Source: Glycomyces salinus
Lineage (GTDB): Bacteria > Actinomycetota > Actinomycetes > Mycobacteriales > Micromonosporaceae
DNA length: 64,000 nucleotides
Direction: 5' to 3'
NCBI RefSeq assembly: GCF_016428645.1
Contig: NZ_JAELXW010000011.1
Coordinates: 1-64,000 of the forward strand
Below are positions 1 to 7,899 of the stretch, piece after piece (positions within the stretch are counted from its first letter, which is position 1; every line of letters starts with the position of its first letter). The notes beneath the pieces are model-generated. The model did no database searches and was not told the origin of the DNA. It saw only the letters and a program-made list of their open reading frames with translations. A program made the translations under genes and the position numbers.

Positions 1-120
1 CCGGTCCCCTCCGCGCCCCGCGGCCGGGCATGTCGCCACCCAAGATCTGAGCCGTGTTGCCGGGAGCCCTTCATTCGGAGGACACCGCCGTTTCCTGAGG
101 TGGAGCCGCGTCAGCGCCCG

Positions 121-136
121 TGACAGCGCCATGTCA
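121..136. promoter_or_regulatory. Candidate operator upstream of the DrrAB-type exporter
   Basis: TGACA and TGTCA form a 5-bp inverted repeat with a 6-bp spacer, and a third TGTCA follows at about 143. It sits 36 bp before the ATPase start. TetR regulators often control this transporter class, but no such gene is visible next to it here, so the assignment is inference from position and symmetry. Confidence 0.25.
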
Positions 137-171
137 GGCCGGTGTCAGCACGGGCGCCGACGCTTGCCCGC

Positions 172-1113
172 ATGAACGAAACAGCGATTGCGGTCTCCGG
201 ACTGCGGAAGGCGTTCGGGGACAAGGTCGTGCTCGACGGCATCGACCTGGACGTCCCCGAAGGCACCATATTCTCCCTGCTCGGCCCCAACGGGGCCGGC
301 AAGACCACGACGGTCAACGTGCTCACCACGTTGACGAGGGCCGACGGCGGAACGGCGCGCGTCGCCGGGCACGACGTCGCCACCGAGCAGAAGGCGGTGC
401 GGTCGGCGATCGGCGTCACCGGCCAGTTCGCGGCCGTGGACGAACTGCTGACCGGCCAGGAGAACCTCCAGCTGATGGCGGACCTGAGCCCGGTGCCCCC
501 GAAAGAGGGCAAGCGGATCGTCGCGGACCTGCTGGAGCGCTTCGAGTTGACCGAGGCGGCGGGCAAGCCCTCCTCGACCTACTCCGGCGGAATGCGCCGC
601 AAGCTCGACCTGGCGATGACCCTGGTCGGCAGCCCGCGGGTCATCTTCCTCGACGAGCCGACCACCGGGCTGGACCCGCGCAGCCGCCGCACGATGTGGT
701 CGATCATCCGCGAACTGGTGGCCGACGGCGTGACCGTCTTCCTCACCACCCAGTACCTCGAGGAGGCCGACCAGCTCGCCGACCGCATCGCGGTCCTCGA
801 CCAGGGCCGCCTGGTCGCCCAGGGCACCTCCGACGAGCTCAAGCGCCGCATCCCCGGAACCCACGTCCGGCTCCGGTTCACCAGCGCCGCCGAACTCGAC
901 GCGGCCGAACCGCTCTTCCCCGGCGCCACCCGGGACTACGAGGCGCTGTCCCTGCGCGTGCCCGGCGACGCGGGCACGCGGTCCCTGCGGGCCCTGCTCG
1001 ACCGGCTCGACGAGCACTCCCTCAACGCCGAAGAACTCTCGGTCCACACGCCCGACCTCGACGACGTCTTCCTCGCCCTGACGGGCCACACCACGGAGGT
1101 GGAAGCGAAATGA
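172..1113 (+). CDS. DrrA-like ABC exporter ATP-binding protein
   Basis: Cytoplasmic ATPase of a two-gene ABC exporter of the daunorubicin-resistance (DrrA) family, expected to power efflux of a drug or lipid. Visible motifs: Walker A GPNGAGKTTT near residue 40, signature YSGGMRRKLDLA near 140, Walker B VIFLDEPTTGLD near 160, and the C-terminal DrrA extension ending in DDVFLALTG. I chose the ATG at 172 because the ABC fold begins directly after it (MNETAIAVSGLRKAFG); an in-frame GTG at 142 would add ten residues with no support. The stop overlaps the permease start by four bases (ATGA), so the two are translationally coupled. Substrate cannot be told from sequence. Confidence 0.93.
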   Translation: MNETAIAVSGLRKAFGDKVVLDGIDLDVPEGTIFSLLGPNGAGKTTTVNVLTTLTRADGGTARVAGHDVATEQKAVRSAIGVTGQFAAVDELLTGQENLQLMADLSPVPPKEGKRIVADLLERFELTEAAGKPSSTYSGGMRRKLDLAMTLVGSPRVIFLDEPTTGLDPRSRRTMWSIIRELVADGVTVFLTTQYLEEADQLADRIAVLDQGRLVAQGTSDELKRRIPGTHVRLRFTSAAELDAAEPLFPGATRDYEALSLRVPGDAGTRSLRALLDRLDEHSLNAEELSVHTPDLDDVFLALTGHTTEVEAK

Positions 1114-1853
1114 AGTCCCATTCGATGGTGATGTTCCGCCGGAACGTCAAGCACGTCGCCCGGAACCCGTTCTCGGTGTTCAACGGCATCCTGATGCCGG
1201 TCATCGTCATGCTGATGTTCGTCTACATGATGGGCGACGCCTTCGACGTCGGCGTCGACTACATCGACTACTCGACACCGGGCCTGATGGCGCTGGCCGT
1301 CTGCTACGGGCTGTCGGGCATCGCGCTCGCGGTCAACTCTGACATGACCAAGGGCATCATCAACCGCTTCAAGGTCATGGACGTCTCCCGCAGCGCGGTG
1401 CTGAACGGCCACCTCATCGCCAGCGTGCTGACCAACCTGGTCGCCGTCGCCGCCCTCACCGGGGTGGCGTTCCTGCTGGGTCTCGACCCGGCGGCGGGAG
1501 TCGCCGAGTGGTTCGGCATCGCCGGCATGGTCGTCCTGCTCAGCATCGCGGCCGGCTGGATGACCGTCGCGATGGGCCTGGCCGCGAAGACCCCGGAGAC
1601 GGCGGGCATGGCGACCGTGCCGCTGGTGATGCTGCCGTTCTTCAGCAGCGCGATCGTCCCGGCGGACGCGATGGGGACCGGGCTCAAGCAGTTCGCGGAG
1701 TATCAGCCCCTGACTCCGATCATCGAGACCGTGCGCGGACTGCTGGCCGGCTCGCCGGACGGCACCGACGCGATCATCGCCGTCGCCTGGTGCGTCGGCA
1801 TCGCATTCATCGGCTACCTCTGGGCCAACGCCACCTTCAAGAAGCGGGCCTGA
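1110..1853 (+). CDS. DrrB-like ABC-2 type exporter permease
   Basis: Membrane partner of the preceding ATPase: 247 residues with about six hydrophobic segments typical of the ABC-2 (DrrB/NodJ) family, opening with a short basic N-terminus and the RNVKHVARNP stretch common in this group. Hydrophobic segments are visible near residues 25-45, 55-75, 105-130, 140-165, 170-190 and 220-240. It starts at the ATG overlapping the ATPase stop and ends in a short positively charged tail (FKKRA). A strong hairpin about 40 bp downstream closes the operon. Together the pair should form a 2+2 exporter; the exported compound is unknown. Confidence 0.92.
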   Translation: MKSHSMVMFRRNVKHVARNPFSVFNGILMPVIVMLMFVYMMGDAFDVGVDYIDYSTPGLMALAVCYGLSGIALAVNSDMTKGIINRFKVMDVSRSAVLNGHLIASVLTNLVAVAALTGVAFLLGLDPAAGVAEWFGIAGMVVLLSIAAGWMTVAMGLAAKTPETAGMATVPLVMLPFFSSAIVPADAMGTGLKQFAEYQPLTPIIETVRGLLAGSPDGTDAIIAVAWCVGIAFIGYLWANATFKKRA

Positions 1854-1891
1854 CCGGTGGGCGCCGACTAGAACCTTCCTCAACACCCACA

Positions 1892-1937
1892 CCCGAAGCC
1901 GTCTCGGTGGACCGCAAGCCACCGGGGCGGCTTCGGG
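1892..1937 (+). terminator. Hairpin terminator after the exporter operon
   Basis: Perfect 10-bp arms CCCGAAGCCG / CGGCTTCGGG enclose a second nested 5-bp pair (GGTGG/CCACC). There is no T-run, as is common for GC-rich actinomycete terminators. It lies between the exporter and the convergent CBS gene, so it may serve both strands. Confidence 0.7.
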
Positions 1938-1998
1938 CCGTCCCGGTCAGTCGCGCGGGACTGGATCTCACGCTGAGTCCGGCCGCCGCCCTGGTCGA

Positions 1999-2433
1999 TC
2001 AGCCCGCGTTGGAGATATAGCCCTCGAGCTGTTCCTTCTCGAACTCGAGCTGCCCGATGCGTCCCTTCACGACGTCGCCGATGCTCACGATGCCCGCCAG
2101 GACACCGCTGGCGGTGAGGACCGGGACGTGCCGGACTCGCTGCTCGGTCATCAGCAGCATCAGGTCCTCGAGGGAGTCCTCGAGGGCGCATGTGTGCACG
2201 TCGGCGGTCATGATCCGCGAGACGGGCGCGTCCAGCAGATCGGGATCGGCGTGGAGGCCCCGGGCGACGTCGCGCTCCGAGGCGATACCGGCTACCGCGA
2301 GGCCGTCCGCACTCACCACGAGCGCGCCCAGATTATGCTCGGCCAGCTTGGCCAGCAAGGCGCGCACCGGCTCCTCGGGCCGGACGGTGACCACGACGGA
2401 CCCCTTGGATCGCAGAATGTCACTTATTCTCAC
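1999..2433 (-). CDS. Tandem CBS-domain protein
   Basis: 144-residue soluble protein made of two CBS domains (roughly residues 10-65 and 75-135), a Bateman module that normally binds adenine nucleotides or similar ligands and senses energy state or redox. The patterns LVVSADGLAVAGIASERDVARGL and VPVLTASGVLAGIVSIGDVVKGRI are characteristic of single-module CBS proteins of actinomycetes. The start is GTG with a good ribosome site (GGGAGGG) seven bases upstream. It is alone on its strand; no partner enzyme adjoins, so its target is unknown. Confidence 0.88.
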   Translation of the reverse strand: MRISDILRSKGSVVVTVRPEEPVRALLAKLAEHNLGALVVSADGLAVAGIASERDVARGLHADPDLLDAPVSRIMTADVHTCALEDSLEDLMLLMTEQRVRHVPVLTASGVLAGIVSIGDVVKGRIGQLEFEKEQLEGYISNAG

Positions 2434-2529
2434 AGCGACCCTCCCGTGTGTATATCGGGTAATCCCTCACGATACAGGAGCCAAGGCCGGTGAAACAGAG
2501 CAAATGCCGGAAGAATGCGGCCCGGCGGG

Positions 2530-3579
2530 CTACGACCGCTCCACCGGAGGAGTGGTGCTTTCGCGGACGACCAGTTCGGTGGCGAGCTCGATCCGGGCCC
2601 GGGGGAGGGGACGGCCCTGGGAGAGGGCGACGACCATCTCCGCCGCCGTCGTGGCCATCTCCTTGAGCGGCTGGCGGATCGTGGTCAGCGGCGGGATGTT
2701 CCACTCCGCCATCGGCAGGTCGTCGAAGCCGACGACGCTCATGTCCCGGGGAATGCGCAGCCCGGCCTCGGCGGCCGCCTGGTAGACGCCGAGGGCCTCG
2801 CCGTCGTTGCAGGCGAACACGGCGGTCGGGGGATCGGGCAGCCGCAGCAGCTCGCGCGTGAAGCGCCGTCCGTCCTCGATCTGGAAGTCGCCGTGGCACA
2901 CCAGGTCGGGATCGACCGCGACTCCGGCCATGTCGAGCGCGGCCCGGTAGCCGTCCAGTCGCGCCCGAGCCGCCAGCATGTGCTCGGGACCGGTGATCAC
3001 GGCGATGCGGCGGTGGCCCAGATCGAGCAGATGCCGGGTCGCCGCGAGGCCGCCGTTCCAGTTCCCGGCCCCGACCGACGGCACCTCGTGGCTCGGCTCC
3101 CCGGTGGGGTCGACCATCACCAGTGGAATGTCGCGGCTGCGGACCTGGTCCAACTGCCGGTCGGTCAGGCTCGAGAAGACCGAGATGATCCCGGTCGGGC
3201 GGCGCGCCAGCACGTCCTCGACCCAGCCGCGGCCGGGCGTGTGGCGGCCCTGCAACTCGGTGACGACCACGCCGAGGTGCTCGCCCCGGGCCACCTCCGC
3301 CACCCCGTTGAGGATCTCGATCCCGTAGAGCCCCTGAAGCTCGTGGAAGACCACCTCCACCAGCGGATTCGCCTTCATGGGCCGCTTCTGCCTCCGGTAG
3401 CCGTGCTGGCGTATGAGCGCCTCGACCAAGTCCCGGGTACCGGGAGCGACGTCGACCCGCCCGTTCACCACCTTCGAGACGGTAGCGACAGAGACCCCCG
3501 CCCGCTCGGCGATCTGAGCGATGGTCAGCGGCCCGGCGTTCGTCGCGTCATCGGCGCTGCTGTCAGGACTGGAGGTCAT
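2530..3579 (-). CDS. LacI-family transcriptional regulator (probable repressor of the DUF2264 gene)
   Basis: 349 residues: N-terminal LacI helix-turn-helix near residues 18-65 (LTIAQIAERAGVSVATVSKVVNGR) followed by a periplasmic-binding-like sugar sensor ending in TTPPVERS. LacI regulators of this type usually repress sugar-utilisation genes and are released by a carbohydrate ligand. The promoter region carries a palindromic AAGCGCTT core at 3607-3614, and the same core recurs at 4261-4268 before the DUF2264 gene, so autoregulation plus control of that gene is the simplest reading. The effector is unknown. Confidence 0.93.
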   Translation of the reverse strand: MTSSPDSSADDATNAGPLTIAQIAERAGVSVATVSKVVNGRVDVAPGTRDLVEALIRQHGYRRQKRPMKANPLVEVVFHELQGLYGIEILNGVAEVARGEHLGVVVTELQGRHTPGRGWVEDVLARRPTGIISVFSSLTDRQLDQVRSRDIPLVMVDPTGEPSHEVPSVGAGNWNGGLAATRHLLDLGHRRIAVITGPEHMLAARARLDGYRAALDMAGVAVDPDLVCHGDFQIEDGRRFTRELLRLPDPPTAVFACNDGEALGVYQAAAEAGLRIPRDMSVVGFDDLPMAEWNIPPLTTIRQPLKEMATTAAEMVVALSQGRPLPRARIELATELVVRESTTPPVERS

Positions 3580-3604
3580 CGCGAAAGTTTAGCGTCATGT
3601 CGTC

Positions 3605-3616
3605 GAAGCGCTTTCC
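3605..3616. promoter_or_regulatory. LacI-type operator before the regulator gene
   Basis: GAAGCGCTTTCC with the perfect 8-bp core AAGCGCTT, about 25 bp upstream of the LacI start codon. LacI operators in actinomycetes usually carry such a central CG palindrome. The core and following T are identical to the site at 4261-4269. Confidence 0.6.
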
Positions 3617-3706
3617 AAGGTGATCGGCGATGTCACGGCTCACCGCGGAGGCCGAGCCCGTCCCGTCGCGGATTCCGGACACTGAACATAGAGGATCGAC
3701 ACCCGA

Positions 3707-4120
3707 ATGCGAGCTCGGAGACAGGTCGTCTGCAACGGCATCGAGATTTCATACCTGGTCGACGGTCGGCCCAATGCGCCGGTGGTGGTGGTGCTGATCC
3801 ACGGCGGCAGCCTCGATTCTGGTTCCTGGGCGGAAGTGCTGGACGAGCTCGTGGAGGACCATCGGGCGTACGCGCCGGAGATGCGGGGCCACGGGCGAGG
3901 CAGTTGGACACCGACGTATTCGTTCGATCTGCTCGCCGAGGATGTCGACGGCTTCGTCGAGTCGCTCGGGTTGTCGGAGGTCGCGTTGGTGGGGCGCTCA
4001 ATCGGGGGCGCCGAGCGTATACCCGATGCCCGGGTCGAGGTCATCTCGGTCGGACACGGCATACATGAGGACGCTCCGGAGCGGTTCCTGCGGGCGCTGC
4101 TCGCGTTCTTGAGGCGGTGA
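3707..4120 (+). pseudogene. Alpha/beta hydrolase with internal deletion
   Basis: An open frame of 137 residues that joins the first and last parts of an alpha/beta hydrolase. The N-terminal half has the oxyanion HGGS motif, the RGHGRG loop and the nucleophile elbow VGRSIGG near residue 100. Immediately after it the sequence jumps to a typical family C-terminus, VEVISVGHGIHEDAPERFLRALLAFL, containing the expected catalytic His region. Family members are normally about 250-280 residues, so around 100 residues (the cap and the Asp strand) are missing, although the frame is kept. It could still be transcribed, but a working hydrolase is unlikely. No frameshift or stop is needed to explain it: this is one clean deletion. 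Confidence 0.65.
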
Positions 4121-4481
4121 ACCTCACGCACCCCGGCGTTCGATCGGGCTGATTCCGAGGGCGGGGTCCGTGGAGGTGTTCTCAGTGTGTTCAAGCGTTT
4201 ACTCTTTCTTGAGCTGCGGTGGGGGCGGGTAGTGGGGTGGGGGACTTGACTCGTATATGTAAGCGCTTTAATCTTGGTGACGCTCGGCCCAAGGATTTGT
4301 CCGGGATGTGATCTGGAGGTGGTCGCGCCGGCGGGTGTCGTCGGTGGCTCGGCTCGTTCCGGGGTCCGAGAGGACGCCCCCGCGTGGGCGCGGCAGCGGG
4401 TGGACCGGCCGTGATGGCCCCGGAGAGCCACCCGTCGGCGGCCCGCGCGTTCCGAAGAGAGAAGAAAGAGGTGGCCTGCGG
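4121..4481 (+). promoter_or_regulatory. Upstream region of the DUF2264 gene with LacI-type operator
   Basis: 361 bp without a gene. It contains a palindromic AAGCGCTT core at 4261-4268 (in TGTAAGCGCTTTAA) matching the site before the upstream LacI gene, and a weaker AAGCGTTT at 4193-4200. The 210-bp gap from the operator to the GTG start leaves room for a leader, in which I see nothing else definite. Confidence 0.55.
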
Positions 4482-6434
4482 GTGCCACGAATACCACTGC
4501 CGCCGACCGACGGGATCGGCTCGCCGTACACCGGATGGACCAGGGCCCACTGGGAGGCGGTCGCCGACCACCTGCTCGAAGCGGTCGTTCCGTTCGCGAC
4601 GCCTGATTTCGCGCAGATCCGCCTGCCGGGGCGGACCGGTCGGGCCGGGCTGGAGAGCGACGGTCTGGAGGGGTTCGCGCGCACGTTCCTGCTCGCCGCG
4701 TGCCGCATCGGCGGCATCAAGCGGGCCGGAGACGCCGCCACCGGCGAGGTCGAGGACCGGCTGCTGGAGCGGTACGCGCGCGGCCTGGCGGCGGGCACCG
4801 ACCCCGGTCACCGCCACGCCTGGCCGCAGATCTCGGACTGCTCCCAGCAGCTGGTCGAGGCGGCCTCGATCGCCGTGGCGCTGCACGAGACCCGGCCCTG
4901 GCTGTTCGACAGGCTCGACCCGGCCGTCCGCGAGCGGGTCGTGGGCTGGCTCGCCGGCGTCATCGGCAAGCGCACCCGCAACAGCAACTGGGCGCTCTTC
5001 CCGGTCGTGATCGAGCAGTTCCTCGCCTCCGTGGGCGGACCGCACGCTCCCGAGGACATCGAGGGCGGCCTGGACCGGATCGAGCAGTGGTACGCCGGCG
5101 ACGGCTGGTACACCGACGGCGACGGCCAGTCCTTCGACTACTACGCCGGCTGGGCCATGCACCTGTACCCGCTGCTGTGGGCCCGCATGTCCGGAGACGA
5201 GGACCGCGGAGCGCTCTACCGCGAACGTCTGCGGCTCTTCCTGTCCGGATACCAGCACTTCTTCGCCGCCGACGGCGCGCCGATCCACCAGGGTCGGTCG
5301 CTCTGCTACCGGTTCGCCGCCGTCTCTCCCCTGTGGCTGGGGGAGCTGTCGGGCGCCGGACCGCTCCCGCCGGGCCGGACCCGCCGAATCGCCAGCGGCG
5401 CGCTGCGGCACTTCGTCGAACGCGGCGTCCCCGACTCCCGCGGTCTGCTCAGCCTCGGCTGGTACGACCGGTTCCTGCCCTCCACGCAGGCATACTCCGG
5501 TCCGGCCTCCCCCTACTGGGCGAGCAAGGCGTTCCTCGGCCTGCTCCTGCCGCCCGACCACCCCGTGTGGACGGCCCGGGAGGAGGGAGCGCCGATCGAC
5601 GAGGACGACCAGGTCGTCGCGCTGCCGGCACCGGGCTGGATCCTGCACGGCACCCGGCACGACGGCGTGGTGCGGCTGCTCAACCACGGCAGCGACCGGG
5701 CCCGCCACCAGAGCCCGGACGGTATGGACGACCCGCACTACTCGCGCATCGCCTACTCCACGCACACCGCCCCCGAGACCGGCGAAGAGGCGCGGCGGCG
5801 CGCGGTCGACGGCCACGTCGCCGTGCACGACCGGGACGGCGCGGTCTCGCGTCGGCGCTACATCCAGCGCATCGGCGTGTTCGACCGGTTCGCCGCCTCC
5901 GCCTACGAGGACGAGCTGCCCTCCGGCCCGGTCCGCGTCGAGACCGCCTCGGTCGTCCGCGGCCCCTGGGAGGTCCGCATCAGCCGGGTCACGGCCTCGG
6001 CCGGGACCACCGTCAGGGACGGCGGCCACAGCCTGGCCCACGAAAGCCGGCCGACCGCCCGCTCCGGCGACGCCTGGTCGCTGGTCACGCGGCCTGACGG
6101 CCTCGGCAGCGCGATGGTCGCGCTGCACGGCTACCAGACCGCCGGGGTGGCGCGGGCCGCCTCGGCCAACGCCTTCGGCCCCTGCTCGGCCGCGCCCTGC
6201 CTATCGGCGCCCGACCATCCGGGCGGCACCACGATCCACGCGTCCCTGGCGGTCCTCACCGGCGACCGCCTCGACCCGGCCGCGCTGGCCGAGTCGGTGC
6301 GCGCCGAGGTCGACGGCGACCAGGTCACGGTGCGCTTCCCCGACGGCGAGCGAGTCGAAGTGACCCTGGGGGAGCGGCCCGCTTACGCGCGCCACCCGGC
6401 CGACGCCGCCGAGGCGGTGCACTGGCCCGGCTGA
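4482..6434 (+). CDS. DUF2264 domain protein, putative carbohydrate-active
   Basis: 650 residues covering one long DUF2264 domain. The first half looks like an alpha/alpha barrel (ETRPWLFDRLDP, GDGWYTDGDGQSFDYYAGWAMH, ASKAFLGLLLPPDHPVW) and the second half is beta-rich, an arrangement like polysaccharide lyases or unsaturated glucuronyl hydrolases. The biochemical activity of the family is not established. No signal peptide is present, so it is probably cytoplasmic. I start it at GTG 4482: the ribosome site AAAGAGGTGG lies seven bases before it and homology-like sequence begins at once; an upstream in-frame extension is arginine-rich and looks untranslated. LacI-type operators on both sides suggest induction by a sugar or oligosaccharide. 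Confidence 0.85.
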   Translation: MPRIPLPPTDGIGSPYTGWTRAHWEAVADHLLEAVVPFATPDFAQIRLPGRTGRAGLESDGLEGFARTFLLAACRIGGIKRAGDAATGEVEDRLLERYARGLAAGTDPGHRHAWPQISDCSQQLVEAASIAVALHETRPWLFDRLDPAVRERVVGWLAGVIGKRTRNSNWALFPVVIEQFLASVGGPHAPEDIEGGLDRIEQWYAGDGWYTDGDGQSFDYYAGWAMHLYPLLWARMSGDEDRGALYRERLRLFLSGYQHFFAADGAPIHQGRSLCYRFAAVSPLWLGELSGAGPLPPGRTRRIASGALRHFVERGVPDSRGLLSLGWYDRFLPSTQAYSGPASPYWASKAFLGLLLPPDHPVWTAREEGAPIDEDDQVVALPAPGWILHGTRHDGVVRLLNHGSDRARHQSPDGMDDPHYSRIAYSTHTAPETGEEARRRAVDGHVAVHDRDGAVSRRRYIQRIGVFDRFAASAYEDELPSGPVRVETASVVRGPWEVRISRVTASAGTTVRDGGHSLAHESRPTARSGDAWSLVTRPDGLGSAMVALHGYQTAGVARAASANAFGPCSAAPCLSAPDHPGGTTIHASLAVLTGDRLDPAALAESVRAEVDGDQVTVRFPDGERVEVTLGERPAYARHPADAAEAVHWPG

Positions 6435-6475
6435 CCGGCCCCGGCTTGACACCTTCTCGACGACCGGGAATCATT

Positions 6476-6504
6476 GTTTCTGAAACCGGTTGTCGAAAAT
6501 TTTC
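6476..6504. promoter_or_regulatory. Palindrome-rich operator region before the second LacI gene
   Basis: Three overlapping palindromes lie in 29 bp: GTTTCTGAAAC (6476-6486), AACCGGTT (6484-6491) and GAAAATTTTC (6495-6504), ending 16 bp before the GTG start of the LacI gene. Autoregulation by that protein is the natural inference. The AACCGGTT core differs from the AAGCGCTT core of the first LacI gene, so the two regulators probably recognise different sites. Confidence 0.5.
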
Positions 6505-6520
6505 AAGCAAGGTGGATTCG

Positions 6521-7603
6521 GTGGCGCGTAAGGCAGGCAAGTCCGAGGACGGGGCACGGCAGTCGACCATCCGCGAGGTCGCCGAACACGCCGGGGTCTC
6601 CATCGCCACCGTCTCCCGGATCCTGTCGGGCAGCTATCCGGCCTCCCCGGCCACCCGCGGCAAGGTCATGCGAGCGGTCGAGGAGCTGGACTACGTCGCC
6701 AACGTCCACGCCCGCGCGCTGGCCGGCACCTCGCGCAAGAGCGTGGCCATCGTCGTCAATTCGGTGGTCTCGCCGCACTACGCGCATGTAGCTCAAGGCG
6801 TCCAGGCGCAGACGGCCGAGGCCGGCCAACTGTGCCTGATCGGCACCACCGGAGGGGACGCCGAACGCGAACTGGACATGGTCCGGTTCATGCGCGAGCA
6901 GGGCGCCCAGGCGGTGATCCTGGTCGGGAACGTCGCGGTCGACGACTCCTACCGGGCCCGCATGAGCCGGTACGCGCACGCGCTGGCGGCGATCGGTTCG
7001 CGGCTGGTGCTGTGCGGGCGGCCGCCGCTGGGCCCTGACACCCCGGCGGTGGTCGTGGAGTGCGACTACATCGGCGGGGCGTTCGCCGCGACCAGCCACC
7101 TGCTGTCGGCCGGGCACAAGCGGATCCTCTTCCTCGGCAGCCGCCCCGGCTACACCACCGCCGAGGCCCGCGCCACCGGCTACCGGAACGCTCTGGCCGC
7201 GCACGGAGTGCCGCATGACCCGGACCTGGAGATGGAGGGCAGCTTCCTGCGGTTCGAGGGCTACCGGATGATGACCGAGCGCCTCGACTCGGACCGAATG
7301 GACTTCACGGCCGTGTTCGCCTGCAACGACCAGCTCGCGGCAGGGGCCCGGCAGGCCCTGGTCGAGCGCGGCCTGGGCGTGCCCGAGGACGTGTCCATGG
7401 TCGGCTTCGACGACCTGCCGCCGGCGGCCGACATCAACCTGACCACCATCTACCAGCCGCACGAGGAACTCGGGCGCACCGCCGTGCGGCTCGCGATGGA
7501 GCACGCCGAGCACGGCGGCCCCCCGCCGCACACGGTCCTCGGCACCCACCTGGTGGTGCGTGATTCGGTCCGGCCTCTGGTCGGGCCGCGACCGGGCGAC
7601 TAG
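6521..7603 (+). CDS. LacI-family transcriptional regulator
   Basis: 360 residues: LacI helix-turn-helix STIREVAEHAGVSIATVSRIL near residues 15-35, hinge region, then a periplasmic-binding-type ligand domain with the usual VFACNDQLAAGARQAL and VSMVGFDDLPPA motifs. I use GTG 6521 because AAGGTGG sits five bases upstream and the DNA-binding domain follows after a short basic tail. It is downstream of and co-oriented with the DUF2264 gene and separated by a palindromic operator region, so it may sense the product of that enzyme. Its last codons overlap the convergent small membrane gene by four bases. Confidence 0.93.
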   Translation: MARKAGKSEDGARQSTIREVAEHAGVSIATVSRILSGSYPASPATRGKVMRAVEELDYVANVHARALAGTSRKSVAIVVNSVVSPHYAHVAQGVQAQTAEAGQLCLIGTTGGDAERELDMVRFMREQGAQAVILVGNVAVDDSYRARMSRYAHALAAIGSRLVLCGRPPLGPDTPAVVVECDYIGGAFAATSHLLSAGHKRILFLGSRPGYTTAEARATGYRNALAAHGVPHDPDLEMEGSFLRFEGYRMMTERLDSDRMDFTAVFACNDQLAAGARQALVERGLGVPEDVSMVGFDDLPPAADINLTTIYQPHEELGRTAVRLAMEHAEHGGPPPHTVLGTHLVVRDSVRPLVGPRPGD

Positions 7604-7842
7604 GACTCGGTGGGGTCGGTGGGCATGGGGTAGGGTTCGGCCTCGCTCATCCTCTCGTCGTCCCAGTACTCGCTGAGCTCCTCGCCCTCCAACTGCTCGG
7701 CGGGTGCGCTGTCGGGACTGACGATCTCGTCCGGGGCCGGCTCGCCGGGCGACTGGCCCGGACGCGAGACGGCGAGAACGACGCTTCCGATCGCCACCAG
7801 GACGGTGACGCCCGCCACCAGGTATACCGTTCGACTGACCAT
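7600..7842 (-). CDS. Small membrane-anchored protein resembling a protease propeptide
   Basis: 80 residues: a single hydrophobic helix at residues 6-26 (YLVAGVTVLVAIGSVVLAV) followed by an acidic, proline-rich external tail. Near the end is LSEYWDDERMSEAEPYPMP, which lines up with LDAYWTDERIADTVPLDLA in the propeptide of the secreted protease encoded just downstream on the same strand (Y59-M65 against Y63-I69 there). No catalytic domain is present. It could be a propeptide-like inhibitor, chaperone or anchor for that protease, or a remnant of a second protease gene. The two genes are 57 bp apart on the same strand, with the protease gene first in transcription order. Confidence 0.6.
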   Translation of the reverse strand: MVSRTVYLVAGVTVLVAIGSVVLAVSRPGQSPGEPAPDEIVSPDSAPAEQLEGEELSEYWDDERMSEAEPYPMPTDPTES

Positions 7843-7899
7843 GGCTTCCTCCCGACGGTCGGGGGCGGCGGTGCCACCGCCCCCGATCTGTTCATCGCC

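Noticed and set aside
3707-4120. Treating the short alpha/beta hydrolase as an intact small enzyme
   Set aside because: The junction after the nucleophile elbow removes the cap and the catalytic Asp strand, which no active member of the fold lacks.
4191-6128. 645-codon minus-strand frame opposite the DUF2264 gene
   Set aside because: Low-complexity antisense translation; the plus-strand gene has a good ribosome site and family motifs.
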